Shown here: positions 18,001-25,369 of the stretch, in pieces
Layout: every line of letters starts with the position of its first letter
How positions within the stretch are numbered: position 1 is the first letter of the stretch
Source: an uncultured bacterium
GTDB lineage: Bacteria > Verrucomicrobiota > Verrucomicrobiia > Verrucomicrobiales > V1-33
Length of the DNA: 64,000 bases
Direction of reading: 5' to 3'
Assembly (NCBI GenBank): GCA_903954065.1
Contig: CAJBME010000345.1
Span: 1-64,000 of the forward strand
Program-made: the position numbers and the translations under genes
Notes under the pieces: model-generated
The model's database searches: none
Told to the model about the DNA's origin: nothing
Seen by the model: the letters and a program-made list of their open reading frames with translations, nothing else

Positions 18001-18382
18001 AGCCTGCCAGCTGCAGTCCGCCCGGCTTCAAACCATTAGGCACAACCGGCAGCATAACACCAGGGACAGTGGGATGCCGGAGCGGCCCCGCGGCCTGCGC
18101 GGCCGCGCGCGCCGATTGCTGCATGGCCCGCACGTCCTGCACGGCCCGGGCCGTGCGCGCCAATGAATCCTGAACCGCAGCCCGCGCTTTCGCCGTCTGC
18201 ACCGGCGGCGGTCCGCCCGCCTGCGGCGCCCCACGCCCTTGCGCCGGCGCCCCGCCCCGCAAGATGTCGCCCGCGAAAAGCGGCATCACGGACAGCGTCA
18301 CCGCGCCAGCGGCCGCAGCCCACTGGCGCAACCGCATGACCACGCTGGGGACCGGCAAAGATGAAGGCGGGCGCATGGACAT
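9029..18382 (-). CDS. Giant TpsA-type filamentous haemagglutinin exoprotein (N-terminal and central part)
   Basis: 3,117 residues as read. The N-terminus has a basic region followed by a signal peptide (WAAAAGAVTLSVMPLFAGD, about residues 21-39). A coiled, Ala-rich segment spans 60-100. The two-partner-secretion (haemagglutination activity) domain lies around residues 145-260, with LLNWNSFNIGKETTLKFDQ and VYVINQNGIIFGGTSQVN. The remainder consists of beta-helix repeats rich in Gly, Ala, Ser and Asn, such as SLAAASMAVDGIF and SIVVQDGASIDTSAGW. The TPS domain targets the protein to the TpsB pore, encoded at the head of the same operon. It starts 3 bp after the ppiC stop. The ORF ends prematurely at 9029 and the DUF3739-type C-terminus continues in another frame. 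The likely role is a surface adhesin or scaffold. Confidence 0.93.
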   Translation of the reverse strand: MSMRPPSSLPVPSVVMRLRQWAAAAGAVTLSVMPLFAGDILRGGAPAQGRGAPQAGGPPPVQTAKARAAVQDSLARTARAVQDVRAMQQSARAAAQAAGPLRHPTVPGVMLPVVPNGLKPGGLQLAGSPVGALNPVQSGAGGAAAAQVTVKQTAQQALLNWNSFNIGKETTLKFDQSAGGANRNQWIAFNKVNDPSGVPSQILGSLQADGQVYVINQNGIIFGGTSQVNVHTLTASALPINDTLIQRGLLNQSSTAQFLFSGLPQSGETPFTPPPPPGGRYGAVTVLAGARLSAPTTEANVGGRIALIGATVTNEGTLSTPDGQTLLAAGLQVGLAAHSSTDASLRGLDAYVGQVGDYAGTVTNAGLIEIPRGSVALTGKDVRQLGVIESSTSVSLNGRIDLRAEYNASANQKFDPVFSATSPPFLYGGQGANQSTGAVTVGAGSMMSVLPEWGSEDKVIGTGLALRSQVNARGKTVHFETGALLHAPNAAVALETGVWDLDGPQNRTAFVRSGGQIYLDRDVSINVAGTTDAAAPLSQHILTVTLRSSELADSPLQRSSFFRGGEITVDLRKSGVYNGRPWVGTPLADLRGYGNLIERTVDELTVAGGSVKLASGGSIVVQDGASIDTSAGWVNYGEGVVQTTRLLRFGRLLDIAAATPDLMYDGLFTGEFIESHPKWGVNRTYRVPWMTGEHFEQSYLSGADAGNLSLAAASMAVDGIFRAAAVNGPRQTTVAPRGGTLELGFEVQQLVAGGPVDPLVSPTPPRVVFSETMDLRSADAFGTTSAGDPLPLRDDRIATVVLEPGLLRDGGWAGLRVRNPDGDIHVPQDVMLETPVKGAITLEGATVRVDGRLVSPGGAVSLLAYNLSPSVAELLNKTSGAQLPPPNPGRGMVTLGDGALISTAGQIVDYRPAGRTPLDQPTAVDGGQVSIKSYAADLARGSLIDVSGGVTAGARGGFTYGRAGSLELQTGRDLSIQAVDGGRLQLGAGLKGFSGLAGGSGLLSIQAQMVQVGGARVHPLALQLTPEFFNEGGFGAISLTGIGWPGAEDGSFLPAVLVAAGTVIEPVVSGWLAVPSGGAEAALGLRPYGRPEGLRSTASLTFQGLGARDTFGNRLVSRGDVVVGAGAKIRTDALGVVALRGETVSVAGEVYAPAGAITVTGSNQFPSIPLGAPLPTVHLAAGTVLSTAGRPVVNLHPNGWRQGQITAGGSIAVSGNIVAERGVKVDVSGSTGMLDLSPTYLATSNYPANSLRGVQYGPVRIDSNGGSIRLAGGEMLYTDATLSGLAGGRSAIGGSLVVSSGRFRPQGQEFTSADENLIVEQSGYVLADGVRQGIGLAVAGADGVMQPALGRFALSSQAAGGFDALTLGGNVRFSGPVDIRMPGRLQVAGGGVIYATDDVRLTAPYVALGQAFRPPTLPGQEPFIFTKTDASGVTSSWSLAPGRGTGRLIVTADLIDVGNLSLQGIGMARVTARGGDIRGNGTLSMAGDLVMEAGQIYPVTLRSFGIFAHDEAAGAGGAAGRRGSITLVGSGARDLPLSAGGTLSLHASRIEQGGSLRAPIGVINLGWNGSGQAPVDPVAGSTRPSPITTDLILGSQSSTSVSAVDSRTGRALSIPYGISFDGISWIDPAGNDITVGGAPSKTVNLSAQSVVTAAGSLIDISGGGDLFAYRWIAGNGGSRDILGSSTSFAVLPGYGFEYAPFAPFNPVAPNLQGAAGYVTGSLQVGDQITLGDSPGLAAGSYTLLPARYALLPGAFLISPQSGAPVGSVALADGASLGSGYRANVLDAGRTGVTLMQRFEIAPASTFRQRATYEVYEATPFLGDAARARDFAVPRLPGDAGQLSLSATSSMVLNGRVGSGTLAGGLGALVDLSSPGDILINADGTGGGAGVLALSVSQLNRFGAESLLVGGQRVTTPTGTGVAVATRNLTVQTAGEPLRGTDIILVSKGLLSVAAGSEIRGTGAGVPQELVLGDPAVVGSGDGTLLRVSGSAGGSIIRRGVGGGTDPQMLIGAGAVIGGGSIILDSTAGTTLDPLARLEAAGVALNSGQITLVLDDAGEVAPTSGLVLAGRALESLQASARTLSLLSYSSVDIYGTGQLGSRRGLDALTLSAAALRSYNAGEGAATFAARSIRLENPTNRVAPAPSTGVASGGLRFEADEITLGAGRVAVSGQSRVDLSASSRLLAVGSGGFEVAGGLRLETPLLTAAQAAVHGVSAGGAVSLVRPAAASAAEAGGLGARFSIEGAAVSLDSEIVLPSGELIARATAGDLRLGSNGASLINLAGVSKVFLDVSRFTDGGTATLESATGSVVLGEGGTVDVSAPAGGGNAGGINVRAQNGGFDLLGVMKGGAATGRRAGSFTLDAGRLAGGALSAIDSRLNEGSFTQAREYRLRAGDVLIDGAAKAALYRVTADRGTITVTGRLDASGVTGGVIDLAAGGNLVVAAGAEMSVAGASFNAAGQGGRISLAAGSSRDGVAGTDARLDLQTGSMIDLSVAEAGVGSQSLGRFTGTLHLRAPRNADGTDLGVAPINGTIRNASSIVVEGFKVYDLTAGTGVISGAVQSGIRTDAQAFLGEAGTASVGYDAMRLRLLGDDGQRLDSRVVLVPGAEIVHRTGDLSLGAANSTPSGDWNLETFRFGPMSAPGVLTLRAAGNLTFFNTLSDGFAAVDPAPAGGNSALWLAPLMAANPLLPTNTQSWSYRLTAGADLASADFRSVRPLAALAAGSGMIQLGKNLGAANAPGGNNAVTSSLISQGWQVIRTGSGDIDLSAGRSLRLLNTLASIYTAGTQVSTPTQIFAPNDFVMPVLTRPIHPNQGDLGAVQQTYAAQYSMAGGNISITAGSDIERLTRTTLGDYVPDSSRQMPVNWLYRRGYVDPSTGEFGVGGVGVGQSGVTDPAASTTWWVDFSNFFQGVGALGGGNITLVAGGSVANVDAVAPTNARAPRGVPDLTRLVELGGGDVLVRAGTDINAGIYYVERGSGRLEAGRDIVTNSTRSPSRNYLTSFINPEVLAPQTWLPTMLFAGKSEFNVSARGNILLGPTTNPFLLPAGLNNKFWYKTYFSTYDAASAVRVASLGGEVTLRHEVVLPTENTARSILQVWMERANLLTTEPMGRLSTNHG

Positions 18383-18384
18383 AA

Positions 18385-19359
18385 TTACTTCGCCCCCTGG
18401 CTCTCAAGAATCTGCCCAATGGCAAGCTCGTTGATCGTCACCGGATTCTCCTGCAACAGCTGCGCCAGATACGCCTGGCTGTTAGCCTTGACCTTCTCCT
18501 CCCGCATCTTCTCAACCAGCGACACTTTCAGATCAGCTAAGCTCGGAGTAAATGGCTCTTTGATTTCAAGACACTTGATGATGTGCCAGCCCTGAGGCCG
18601 CTTGATCGGAGCCGACACTTGCCCCGCCGCCAACTTCAGCGCCGCCTCACGGATGTCAGGTTGGATTTGCGCCTCCGTCAGCCAACCGATTTCACCGCCG
18701 GCCGCCGCACTTGTTTTTTCGTCGCTCTCGGCCTTGGCCAGAACTGCGAAATCGCCCGGTTTTTCATCAATTTTGCGTTTCACCGCGTCAATTCGACCTT
18801 GAGCCTTAGTAACCGCCGCCTGATCGCCACCCTCAGGCAGGGCGACATAAATCTGGGCCAGACGATACTGCCGCGGCACTAGCCACGACGCCTGATTCGC
18901 CTCGTACGCCGCTTGCACTTCCTCGTCAGCAGGCCAGCCGGCCGGCGGCTGCGAAACCGACTCCAGATAACTCTCCGTGACGGCCGCCTGCCGCAACCGC
19001 TCGAGCCGGGCCACCGCCTGCTCGCTCTGATCCCATTTCTTGGCCAGCGCCTCCCGGTACAGCAACCGCTGGACCAGCAAGGACCGCACCACTTGGTTCA
19101 ACAGCGCAGGATCACGGGAAACCGCAGCCAGTTCGCGCACATCCAGATTGCCCAGCGCACTCTTGATTTCATCAAGATTGACATCGAGATCGCCCACCCG
19201 CGCCACCACTCCGGCCCCCTTGAGACCAGCCGCAGCCGGCGTCGCAGCCGGCTGTTTGATCGATCCAGCCGGCGTCTCAGCGGCCATCCCATTAGAGGAG
19301 GCGGCCAACACAGAGACGACAAGCGCCAAGGCGACGCCATTAATTGAAGACATTTTCAT
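18385..19359 (-). CDS. Periplasmic PpiC-type (parvulin) peptidyl-prolyl isomerase
   Basis: 324 residues with a signal peptide (MKMSSINGVALALVVSVLA..., cleavage near MAAE). Residues 50-165 form a SurA-like N-terminal helical domain (VGDLDVNLDEIKSALG, VVRSLLVQRLLYREAL). Residues 170-275 are the parvulin domain, with FAVLAKAESDEKTSAAAGGE, IGWLTEAQIQPDIREAAL and GWHIIKCLEI. Such proteins chaperone outer-membrane or exported proteins in the periplasm. Its ATG overlaps the stop of the preceding coiled-coil gene as ATGA, and the giant exoprotein gene begins 3 bp after its stop, so translational coupling is likely. The context suggests a dedicated chaperone for the exoprotein or the TpsB barrel. Confidence 0.92.
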   Translation of the reverse strand: MKMSSINGVALALVVSVLAASSNGMAAETPAGSIKQPAATPAAAGLKGAGVVARVGDLDVNLDEIKSALGNLDVRELAAVSRDPALLNQVVRSLLVQRLLYREALAKKWDQSEQAVARLERLRQAAVTESYLESVSQPPAGWPADEEVQAAYEANQASWLVPRQYRLAQIYVALPEGGDQAAVTKAQGRIDAVKRKIDEKPGDFAVLAKAESDEKTSAAAGGEIGWLTEAQIQPDIREAALKLAAGQVSAPIKRPQGWHIIKCLEIKEPFTPSLADLKVSLVEKMREEKVKANSQAYLAQLLQENPVTINELAIGQILESQGAK

Positions 19360-20024
19360 GGTTTGATAACGTTATCGAGAAGCCGGTCCTGGTAACCCTG
19401 CACAAGGGTCTCTAACTTGGTGCGAGTCAGCCCCGTAAAAGGCTCACGAGCCGCTAAAGCCTCGCCAAAACCAAATTTTGAATAGCGGTTGAGAATCTCC
19501 TCACCGACCGTGTACAACTCGACGTTGCGGCGCCGGTCCTCGGCCCCCTGGCGCTCGAGCTCAATGATTTTCAAGGCAGCGGCAGCGCGCTGTTCTTCCT
19601 TTTTTTGCGCCACGCCAGTGACTTGCCGATGAGCCAGCCGCCACTTTTCCAAGGCCGCCCGGTGCTTGGCAAGATCCGCTTCGCTCTCAGCAAGCCGGCC
19701 AGTCAACCCGCCAATCTCCTGCCGCGCCTTGACTTGAGCCGCTTCGCTCTCAGCCGTCAGCGTATCAAATTCTTTCTTCTTCGTCTCCAGTTCGCTGGTT
19801 AACGACTTATTCTGTGCCTCCATCGCCGCTTGCGCAGCCTGCAAGTTCGCCTTCTCCGTTTCCGCCGTGCGCAGCTGCAACAAGGTAGCGCGAAGCTGCT
19901 CCCGCAGCCTAGCTTCAGCCGCCCCCGCCGCCGGCTGCTGGGCCAACAACGAACAAGGAAGAAGCCCGAGAATCAGGGCAAAGGAAAACCGGCAACAATA
20001 AACAGAAACAGAAGACAATAACAT
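19356..20024 (-). CDS. Exported coiled-coil protein of unknown function
   Basis: 222 residues. An N-terminal signal (FSFALILGLLPCSLLAQQ) suggests periplasmic or membrane localisation; a Cys before SLLAQ lacks a proper lipobox. Residues 35-150 are a long coiled coil with heptad-like Glu/Leu/Ala spacing (LREQLRATLLQLRTAETEKA, LTSELETKKKEFDTLTAESE). The C-terminal 60 residues (YTVGEEILNRYSKFGFGEAL, REPFTGLTRTKLETLVQGYQ) look like a conserved domain also seen in phage-like or envelope coiled-coil proteins. It overlaps ppiC by 4 bp. It could act as a periplasmic spacer or TonB/porin-associated adaptor; this is inferred from the operon only. Confidence 0.8.
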   Translation of the reverse strand: MLLSSVSVYCCRFSFALILGLLPCSLLAQQPAAGAAEARLREQLRATLLQLRTAETEKANLQAAQAAMEAQNKSLTSELETKKKEFDTLTAESEAAQVKARQEIGGLTGRLAESEADLAKHRAALEKWRLAHRQVTGVAQKKEEQRAAAALKIIELERQGAEDRRRNVELYTVGEEILNRYSKFGFGEALAAREPFTGLTRTKLETLVQGYQDRLLDNVIKP

Positions 20025-20052
20025 GGCTGTAAGTCAGGTAATAATGGCTGTG

Positions 20053-22116
20053 CTAAAACTTGGCCCGCAGATCGAATTGAAAGAGGTCTGATTGCAACGG
20101 CGGACCGGCAATTTCATCCGCACTCATCCACTGCAGCCCGATCGACACCCGCGGCGTCAAGGCCAGTGATCCGCCCACAACCATCCCCTCGACATTGGTC
20201 CCCCCGCCGCCAAACTCAGAGTCATTGAAACCATCAATGACCGCATCCGATCCAATGTACCGGTAAGCCACTCCGGCCTGCCAGGCCCACCGCTTCTCCA
20301 ACGCCGGATGACCGAATTTCAGTCCGACAGTCCACGCCGTGTCAGTCCCCTCAAACGGAGCCAACCCACCGGAAGAACCATCCCCCTCGTCCGCCTCATA
20401 CGGCCCGCGATTGTTGACCGCCACCGCCTCTATCGCCTCCATATCAAAGGCCGTGTTCTTAATGTATTCGCCAATCACCGAGATGCGGACCGGCTCAAAA
20501 TGATCCAGATCAAGACGCCCTGTAAAGGCCACATTTCGGTAAGGCGTGGCCAATCCAAAATATTGATACTGGTTGCTGGTGCCGTAACCGTTCGTCGCGT
20601 CCGGGATGATGTCGCGCAACGCCCGATACGTATTGCCTTTCTGGGCGAATGACGGCCGGGTCGTGTCCGTATTACCCGCATCCGACGCGCTCAATGGCAC
20701 ATAAGGATCAGAAAGCCGACCTTCCACATCCTGAAAATTGTAATAAGCCGCCGCCAGTTTCAGGGCCGTCTTTCGACCGAAAGAAAGATCCGTCCCGCCC
20801 TGAACAGCATACAGATATTTGTCCGTACTATCAAACTTGGCCGGCTGGTTGGAGGAAAAATTTAGATCCGTGTTGAAAATAGGAAAGGCTCCCATCGTCA
20901 CAAACGATTGAACCCGCTCGTTCAAACGAAGCTTCCCATGAAAGGCTAGGCCGTCAAAACCAAGGTCTTCATCAAAAATGACGTCGGTCGAGAAAAACGG
21001 GCTATCAAACCGCCCCGCGGTCATCGAAGCATACGTCCGGGGACGCTTAACCGTAGGGGCCGGAGTCGCCGGCTGTTTGGGATCCTCCGGCGCGGCAGGC
21101 GCCGCGCCCGCCTCCGAATCAAGCTCGTATTTCAGATACGCACGGTCCAACCACACCGCATACTTGCTGAACTGACCGCCCTGACCGCCACTCGCCAACC
21201 CAATACTCTGATTGGTAGAGGTCGGGGAATTGCTGTCCCCCGTGGCAATCCTGAATCCACCGCGAACATTGTCCCCCAAATCCAGATCCGCCCCCAGCCG
21301 GAAACGAAGCCGGAATCGCTGGCGATCCTGGTCAACATTGTACTGCGGCGCGAAAAAGAGCCCAGCCGTGTCAAAGGGAGCTCCCGTATTGATCGCGTTA
21401 AAGTTGGGGAAACTACCCGTCGCATCATTGCCGTCCGGATAACCGAGATAATCATACCGCAACCGGAGGTCGCCAAAAAGCTTGATCCGAGTGGGCCAGC
21501 CTTCCCGGCCGTCCGCCGTGATGAATTTCTCCCCTCGCACTTCATCCAAAACCTGCTGCCGGATCTCATCACGCATCTGAAGTCGCACCGCTTCAGGAAT
21601 ATAACTCACCGCATAACTGTCCTCCGCCGCCGGCAACGCCTCGGCCGCACGCGCCGCCTCAGCATTCGCCCGCGCCACCTCCGCGTCACCTTCAGCCTGC
21701 TGAATCAACTCCACCGCATCACCACGCGTCAAGACCCCGCGCTGCACCAGCCGACTGATCAAATTAATCGTCACATTCTGCGTCGGTACCACCACCTGCG
21801 GTACCGATAAGGACTTTTCCAAATCAGGCGGCTCAAACAGATCCGCCGATGCCTCGCCACTCACACCACCATCACCACCACCCGCCGCGTTCGGCGCCAC
21901 TTCACTCACCCCCTCACCCGCCGCGTTTGGCCCGGGTTCAGCCGTGACCGGAGCTACTTCCGCAGCCGGAACTACCTCTGCACCAGCCACACCAGCCGCC
22001 GCCGGAGCAGGAGCAGGAGCTGGAGAAGGAGCATCATCCTGCGCCCGCACGGACGGAACGGCAGCCATCACAGCCATCAGAGCGCATCGGAGGGGAAAGG
22101 TCGGTGAAATCAGCAT
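20053..22116 (-). CDS. Putative outer-membrane porin
   Basis: 687 residues with a signal peptide (MLISPTFPLRCALMAVMAAV...). A low-complexity Ala/Pro/Val/Glu linker follows to about residue 100, then a helical segment (LISRLVQRGVLTRGDAVELI, AEAARAAEALPA) typical of the N-terminus of the putative porin family. From about residue 205 to the end alternating beta-strands form a barrel: IKLFGDLRLRYDYLGYPDGN, RQRFRLRFRLGADLDLGDNV, RISVIGEYIKNTAF. The C-terminus ends in LFQFDLRAKF, with the terminal Phe typical of outer-membrane barrels. It is encoded between tonB and the coiled-coil gene, so it may be the outer-membrane partner of the Ton motor. The substrate is unknown; phosphate or phosphorylated compounds are a guess from the Pho-like site. 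Confidence 0.88.
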   Translation of the reverse strand: MLISPTFPLRCALMAVMAAVPSVRAQDDAPSPAPAPAPAAAGVAGAEVVPAAEVAPVTAEPGPNAAGEGVSEVAPNAAGGGDGGVSGEASADLFEPPDLEKSLSVPQVVVPTQNVTINLISRLVQRGVLTRGDAVELIQQAEGDAEVARANAEAARAAEALPAAEDSYAVSYIPEAVRLQMRDEIRQQVLDEVRGEKFITADGREGWPTRIKLFGDLRLRYDYLGYPDGNDATGSFPNFNAINTGAPFDTAGLFFAPQYNVDQDRQRFRLRFRLGADLDLGDNVRGGFRIATGDSNSPTSTNQSIGLASGGQGGQFSKYAVWLDRAYLKYELDSEAGAAPAAPEDPKQPATPAPTVKRPRTYASMTAGRFDSPFFSTDVIFDEDLGFDGLAFHGKLRLNERVQSFVTMGAFPIFNTDLNFSSNQPAKFDSTDKYLYAVQGGTDLSFGRKTALKLAAAYYNFQDVEGRLSDPYVPLSASDAGNTDTTRPSFAQKGNTYRALRDIIPDATNGYGTSNQYQYFGLATPYRNVAFTGRLDLDHFEPVRISVIGEYIKNTAFDMEAIEAVAVNNRGPYEADEGDGSSGGLAPFEGTDTAWTVGLKFGHPALEKRWAWQAGVAYRYIGSDAVIDGFNDSEFGGGGTNVEGMVVGGSLALTPRVSIGLQWMSADEIAGPPLQSDLFQFDLRAKF

Positions 22117-22150
22117 AGGGACAGGCGTAAGAAACGCGAAAGGAATGAAT

Positions 22151-22978
<828 letters not shown>

Positions 22979-23019
22979 AACAACAGCTGATTGGGGGACA
23001 AAAAACGGGAGAAAAATAC

Positions 23020-23415
23020 TTATTTCGGCGGCTGCGTAGCCAGACCGATCTGCGTCAGACCAAGGCGCCCCACGACATCAAGAGCATTCATAATTCCTTG
23101 ATATTGAGTGAGCCCATCGCCCTTAATGACTACGGGAAATTCCGGCGTCTTCGCCTTGATGGCCGCCAGACGGCTCTCAAGCTCCTCGACCGTAACCGGT
23201 ATCGTATTCAGAAAGATTTTACCTTCGCTGTTGATCGTGATCGCTTGGGATTTGGGACCACCCAAGGCCGGCGCCGTACTGGCCCGCGGCAGGTTGACTT
23301 TGACCCCCTGCACCCCTGCCGTCGTCATGATAATAAAGATCAGCAACAACACCAGATAAAGATCCACCATTGGTGTCACATTGATGTCATCGTAGCTTTT
23401 GGAATCAGCCTGCAT
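23020..23415 (-). CDS. exbD: ExbD/TolR family biopolymer transport protein
   Basis: 131 residues. The short N-terminus (MQADSKSYDDINVTPMVDLY) contains the family signature NVTPMVD with the essential Asp at residue 18 at the start of the single membrane helix LVLLLIFIIMTTAG. The periplasmic domain follows (VNLPRASTAP, AITINSEGKIFLN, PVVIKGDGLTQYQGIMNALD). It pairs with the ExbB-like protein encoded 5 bp upstream and with TonB downstream to form a proton-driven motor in the inner membrane. Confidence 0.95.
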   Translation of the reverse strand: MQADSKSYDDINVTPMVDLYLVLLLIFIIMTTAGVQGVKVNLPRASTAPALGGPKSQAITINSEGKIFLNTIPVTVEELESRLAAIKAKTPEFPVVIKGDGLTQYQGIMNALDVVGRLGLTQIGLATQPPK

Positions 23416-23420
23416 AGTGG

Positions 23421-25322
23421 TTAGTCCTGGTTTGAGGGATACGTTTCAGCAATCTTGGCGATGAATTCATCGATAAAAACTTGCATGTCCGCGACAGAAT
23501 CCTTGATCTTAGAAGCCAGATAGCTGTACCCGAAGAGAGCAGGAATCGCGACCGCCAGACCCGCCACCGTGGCCAGCAGCGCTCCCGCAATACCAGGAGC
23601 GATGGAATTGATGTCGACCTCACCACTCTGCGCAATGACCGCAAAGGTGATCATGACCCCAATAACAGTGCCGAAAAGTCCCAGATAAGGCCCGCCGGCA
23701 ATCCCCATCGTCAAAAAGACCAACAGGCTGTTCAATCGCTGCACTTCGCGCGTCAGCGCGCCATCAAGCGTGGCTTTGATCGCCGTCATCGAGCGGCCGG
23801 AAAGCCCCTTGAACTCACTCTTGGAGGAAGTAACCCGCTGATGAATTTCCTCCGATCCCAGCTGGTACAGATGATACAGCGGAGAGGGTTTCATGATCTG
23901 CTGGAGTTTGGGGCTGGCATGGCCGGCCATGCTGCGGATTTGCTCCTCATTCCCATGGTCCAGCACCGTTAAATCCGCCGAAAGTTCCTCCCACTTTTCC
24001 AAAAACGCCTCGCTCGCCTTCTTGATCTTGTTGAGATAAATCAACTTGGATACGCCCACCACCAGTCCGATAAGCGCCAAGAGCGCACAGAGGAAGATGA
24101 CCACCCAGCCGTCGAAGGTCAGTGATTTTGAAATCTCGGTAAAGAGCGACAGGTGATGCAACGCCTCTTCTAGGGCCCCGCCATGTTTCGCCGCTTCGTC
24201 AGCCCCCATGACCAGAACTTGCCCGCCCCCCGGCCCTTGAATCAAGGCTGCCAGCCGGATCCACGCCCCGCTGCGCGCCACTCGGGAAAGATGAACTTCA
24301 TCTACCTCGCCAACCATGCCGGGCGTGGCGGTGGCATCAGCCGGCGCCGCCACCCCAATGATAACCGGACCACTCAACTCAGGCAGCCCGCTCGAGGTCA
24401 CACTGCCATAGGGCAATCCATCGACAAAAAGTGACGTCTGCGACGGAGTCACGGTAGCCGCCACATGCCGCCACGTCCCCGCGACGAGCGCTTCCCCTGG
24501 TGTCGTGCGGACAACTCCCGCGGCACCCGTCAATTCAACATACGGCACACCATTGTTCAACCCCGCTACGAGCCCGCTCACCCCATCCGTTTGGCTGAAA
24601 AACACCGCATCAGGAGCAAGCGCGTTTGGTTTGATCCAGAGCGAAAGCGTGAATCCATCAGCGCTCCATTTCAAGGAATCAGCAGCCGGCACCGTCACGC
24701 CACCGCGGCCGTCCAACCTGAGACCGCCTCCAATCATCGCCCCTTCACTCGCCAGTCCCGCCGCCGCCGCAGAGTTTCCGTTGCCTGAAGCATCGGTCGG
24801 AGCCGCCCCACGATCATTAAAATGATACACGAGACTGGTCGCCGCATCGTAAAGCGTCGCCGGGACCGCCGCCGCTCCGTCCAACGAACCAGCCGCATTC
24901 CCCGCATATAGCCAAAATGTGGACGTGCCCCCCGCCTTCACCTCCGGCAATCGAACCCACGCAAAACCCTCACCCATCAAGCTGTCATACTTCTCAATCC
25001 CATGAGGAAGCACCGTCTTGCCGTCCGCCGCAATAAATCGCAAATCACTCCCGTCTTCGCGAGCCAGTCCGAATTGATACTCCCCCTCCATCAATCGCAC
25101 CAAAACCACCGGATCAACCGCGGGCTCCGAAAGCCCAGCCCCCGAAGAACCACCATTAATGGTAATTTCTTTGCGCAGCGTCCATTGCGAGTTCCACCAC
25201 GGTGCCGGCTCCCCTGAGGGCTCCGCCGCCCCGGAAACCGGGACCGCTGACACCAAGGCAGCACTCATCGCGACCCGCAAAAAATGCCGGCCAAAGTTAG
25301 TTGGAATAGTTGACAAACCCAT
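23421..25322 (-). CDS. DUF2341-LamG-ExbB fusion (MotA/TolQ/ExbB proton channel with periplasmic sensor domains)
   Basis: 633 residues from the ATG at 25322; a frame extension to 25343 adds seven residues. After a signal sequence (residues 10-35) comes a DUF2341 domain (about 40-150, beginning WWNSQWTLRKEITI, with FWLYAGNAAG). A LamG/concanavalin-like domain follows (about 160-330, FTLSLWIKPNALAPDAVFFS, WRHVAATVTPSQTSLFVDGL). The C-terminal third is an ExbB channel: a first helix WVVIFLCALLALIGLVVGVS, a cytoplasmic region, and the paired helices around LGLFGTVIGVMITFAVIAQS and GIAGALLATVAGLAVAIPAL. The LGLFGTVIGV and TVAGLAVAIP motifs are diagnostic. The large extracytoplasmic domains suggest carbohydrate or ligand sensing or wall attachment. 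It is followed 5 bp later by exbD. Confidence 0.93.
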   Translation of the reverse strand: MGLSTIPTNFGRHFLRVAMSAALVSAVPVSGAAEPSGEPAPWWNSQWTLRKEITINGGSSGAGLSEPAVDPVVLVRLMEGEYQFGLAREDGSDLRFIAADGKTVLPHGIEKYDSLMGEGFAWVRLPEVKAGGTSTFWLYAGNAAGSLDGAAAVPATLYDAATSLVYHFNDRGAAPTDASGNGNSAAAAGLASEGAMIGGGLRLDGRGGVTVPAADSLKWSADGFTLSLWIKPNALAPDAVFFSQTDGVSGLVAGLNNGVPYVELTGAAGVVRTTPGEALVAGTWRHVAATVTPSQTSLFVDGLPYGSVTSSGLPELSGPVIIGVAAPADATATPGMVGEVDEVHLSRVARSGAWIRLAALIQGPGGGQVLVMGADEAAKHGGALEEALHHLSLFTEISKSLTFDGWVVIFLCALLALIGLVVGVSKLIYLNKIKKASEAFLEKWEELSADLTVLDHGNEEQIRSMAGHASPKLQQIMKPSPLYHLYQLGSEEIHQRVTSSKSEFKGLSGRSMTAIKATLDGALTREVQRLNSLLVFLTMGIAGGPYLGLFGTVIGVMITFAVIAQSGEVDINSIAPGIAGALLATVAGLAVAIPALFGYSYLASKIKDSVADMQVFIDEFIAKIAETYPSNQD

Positions 25323-25369
25323 GATGGATAATGTGATGGACAATTTGTGTACCTAGTGAAACGGCCCGC

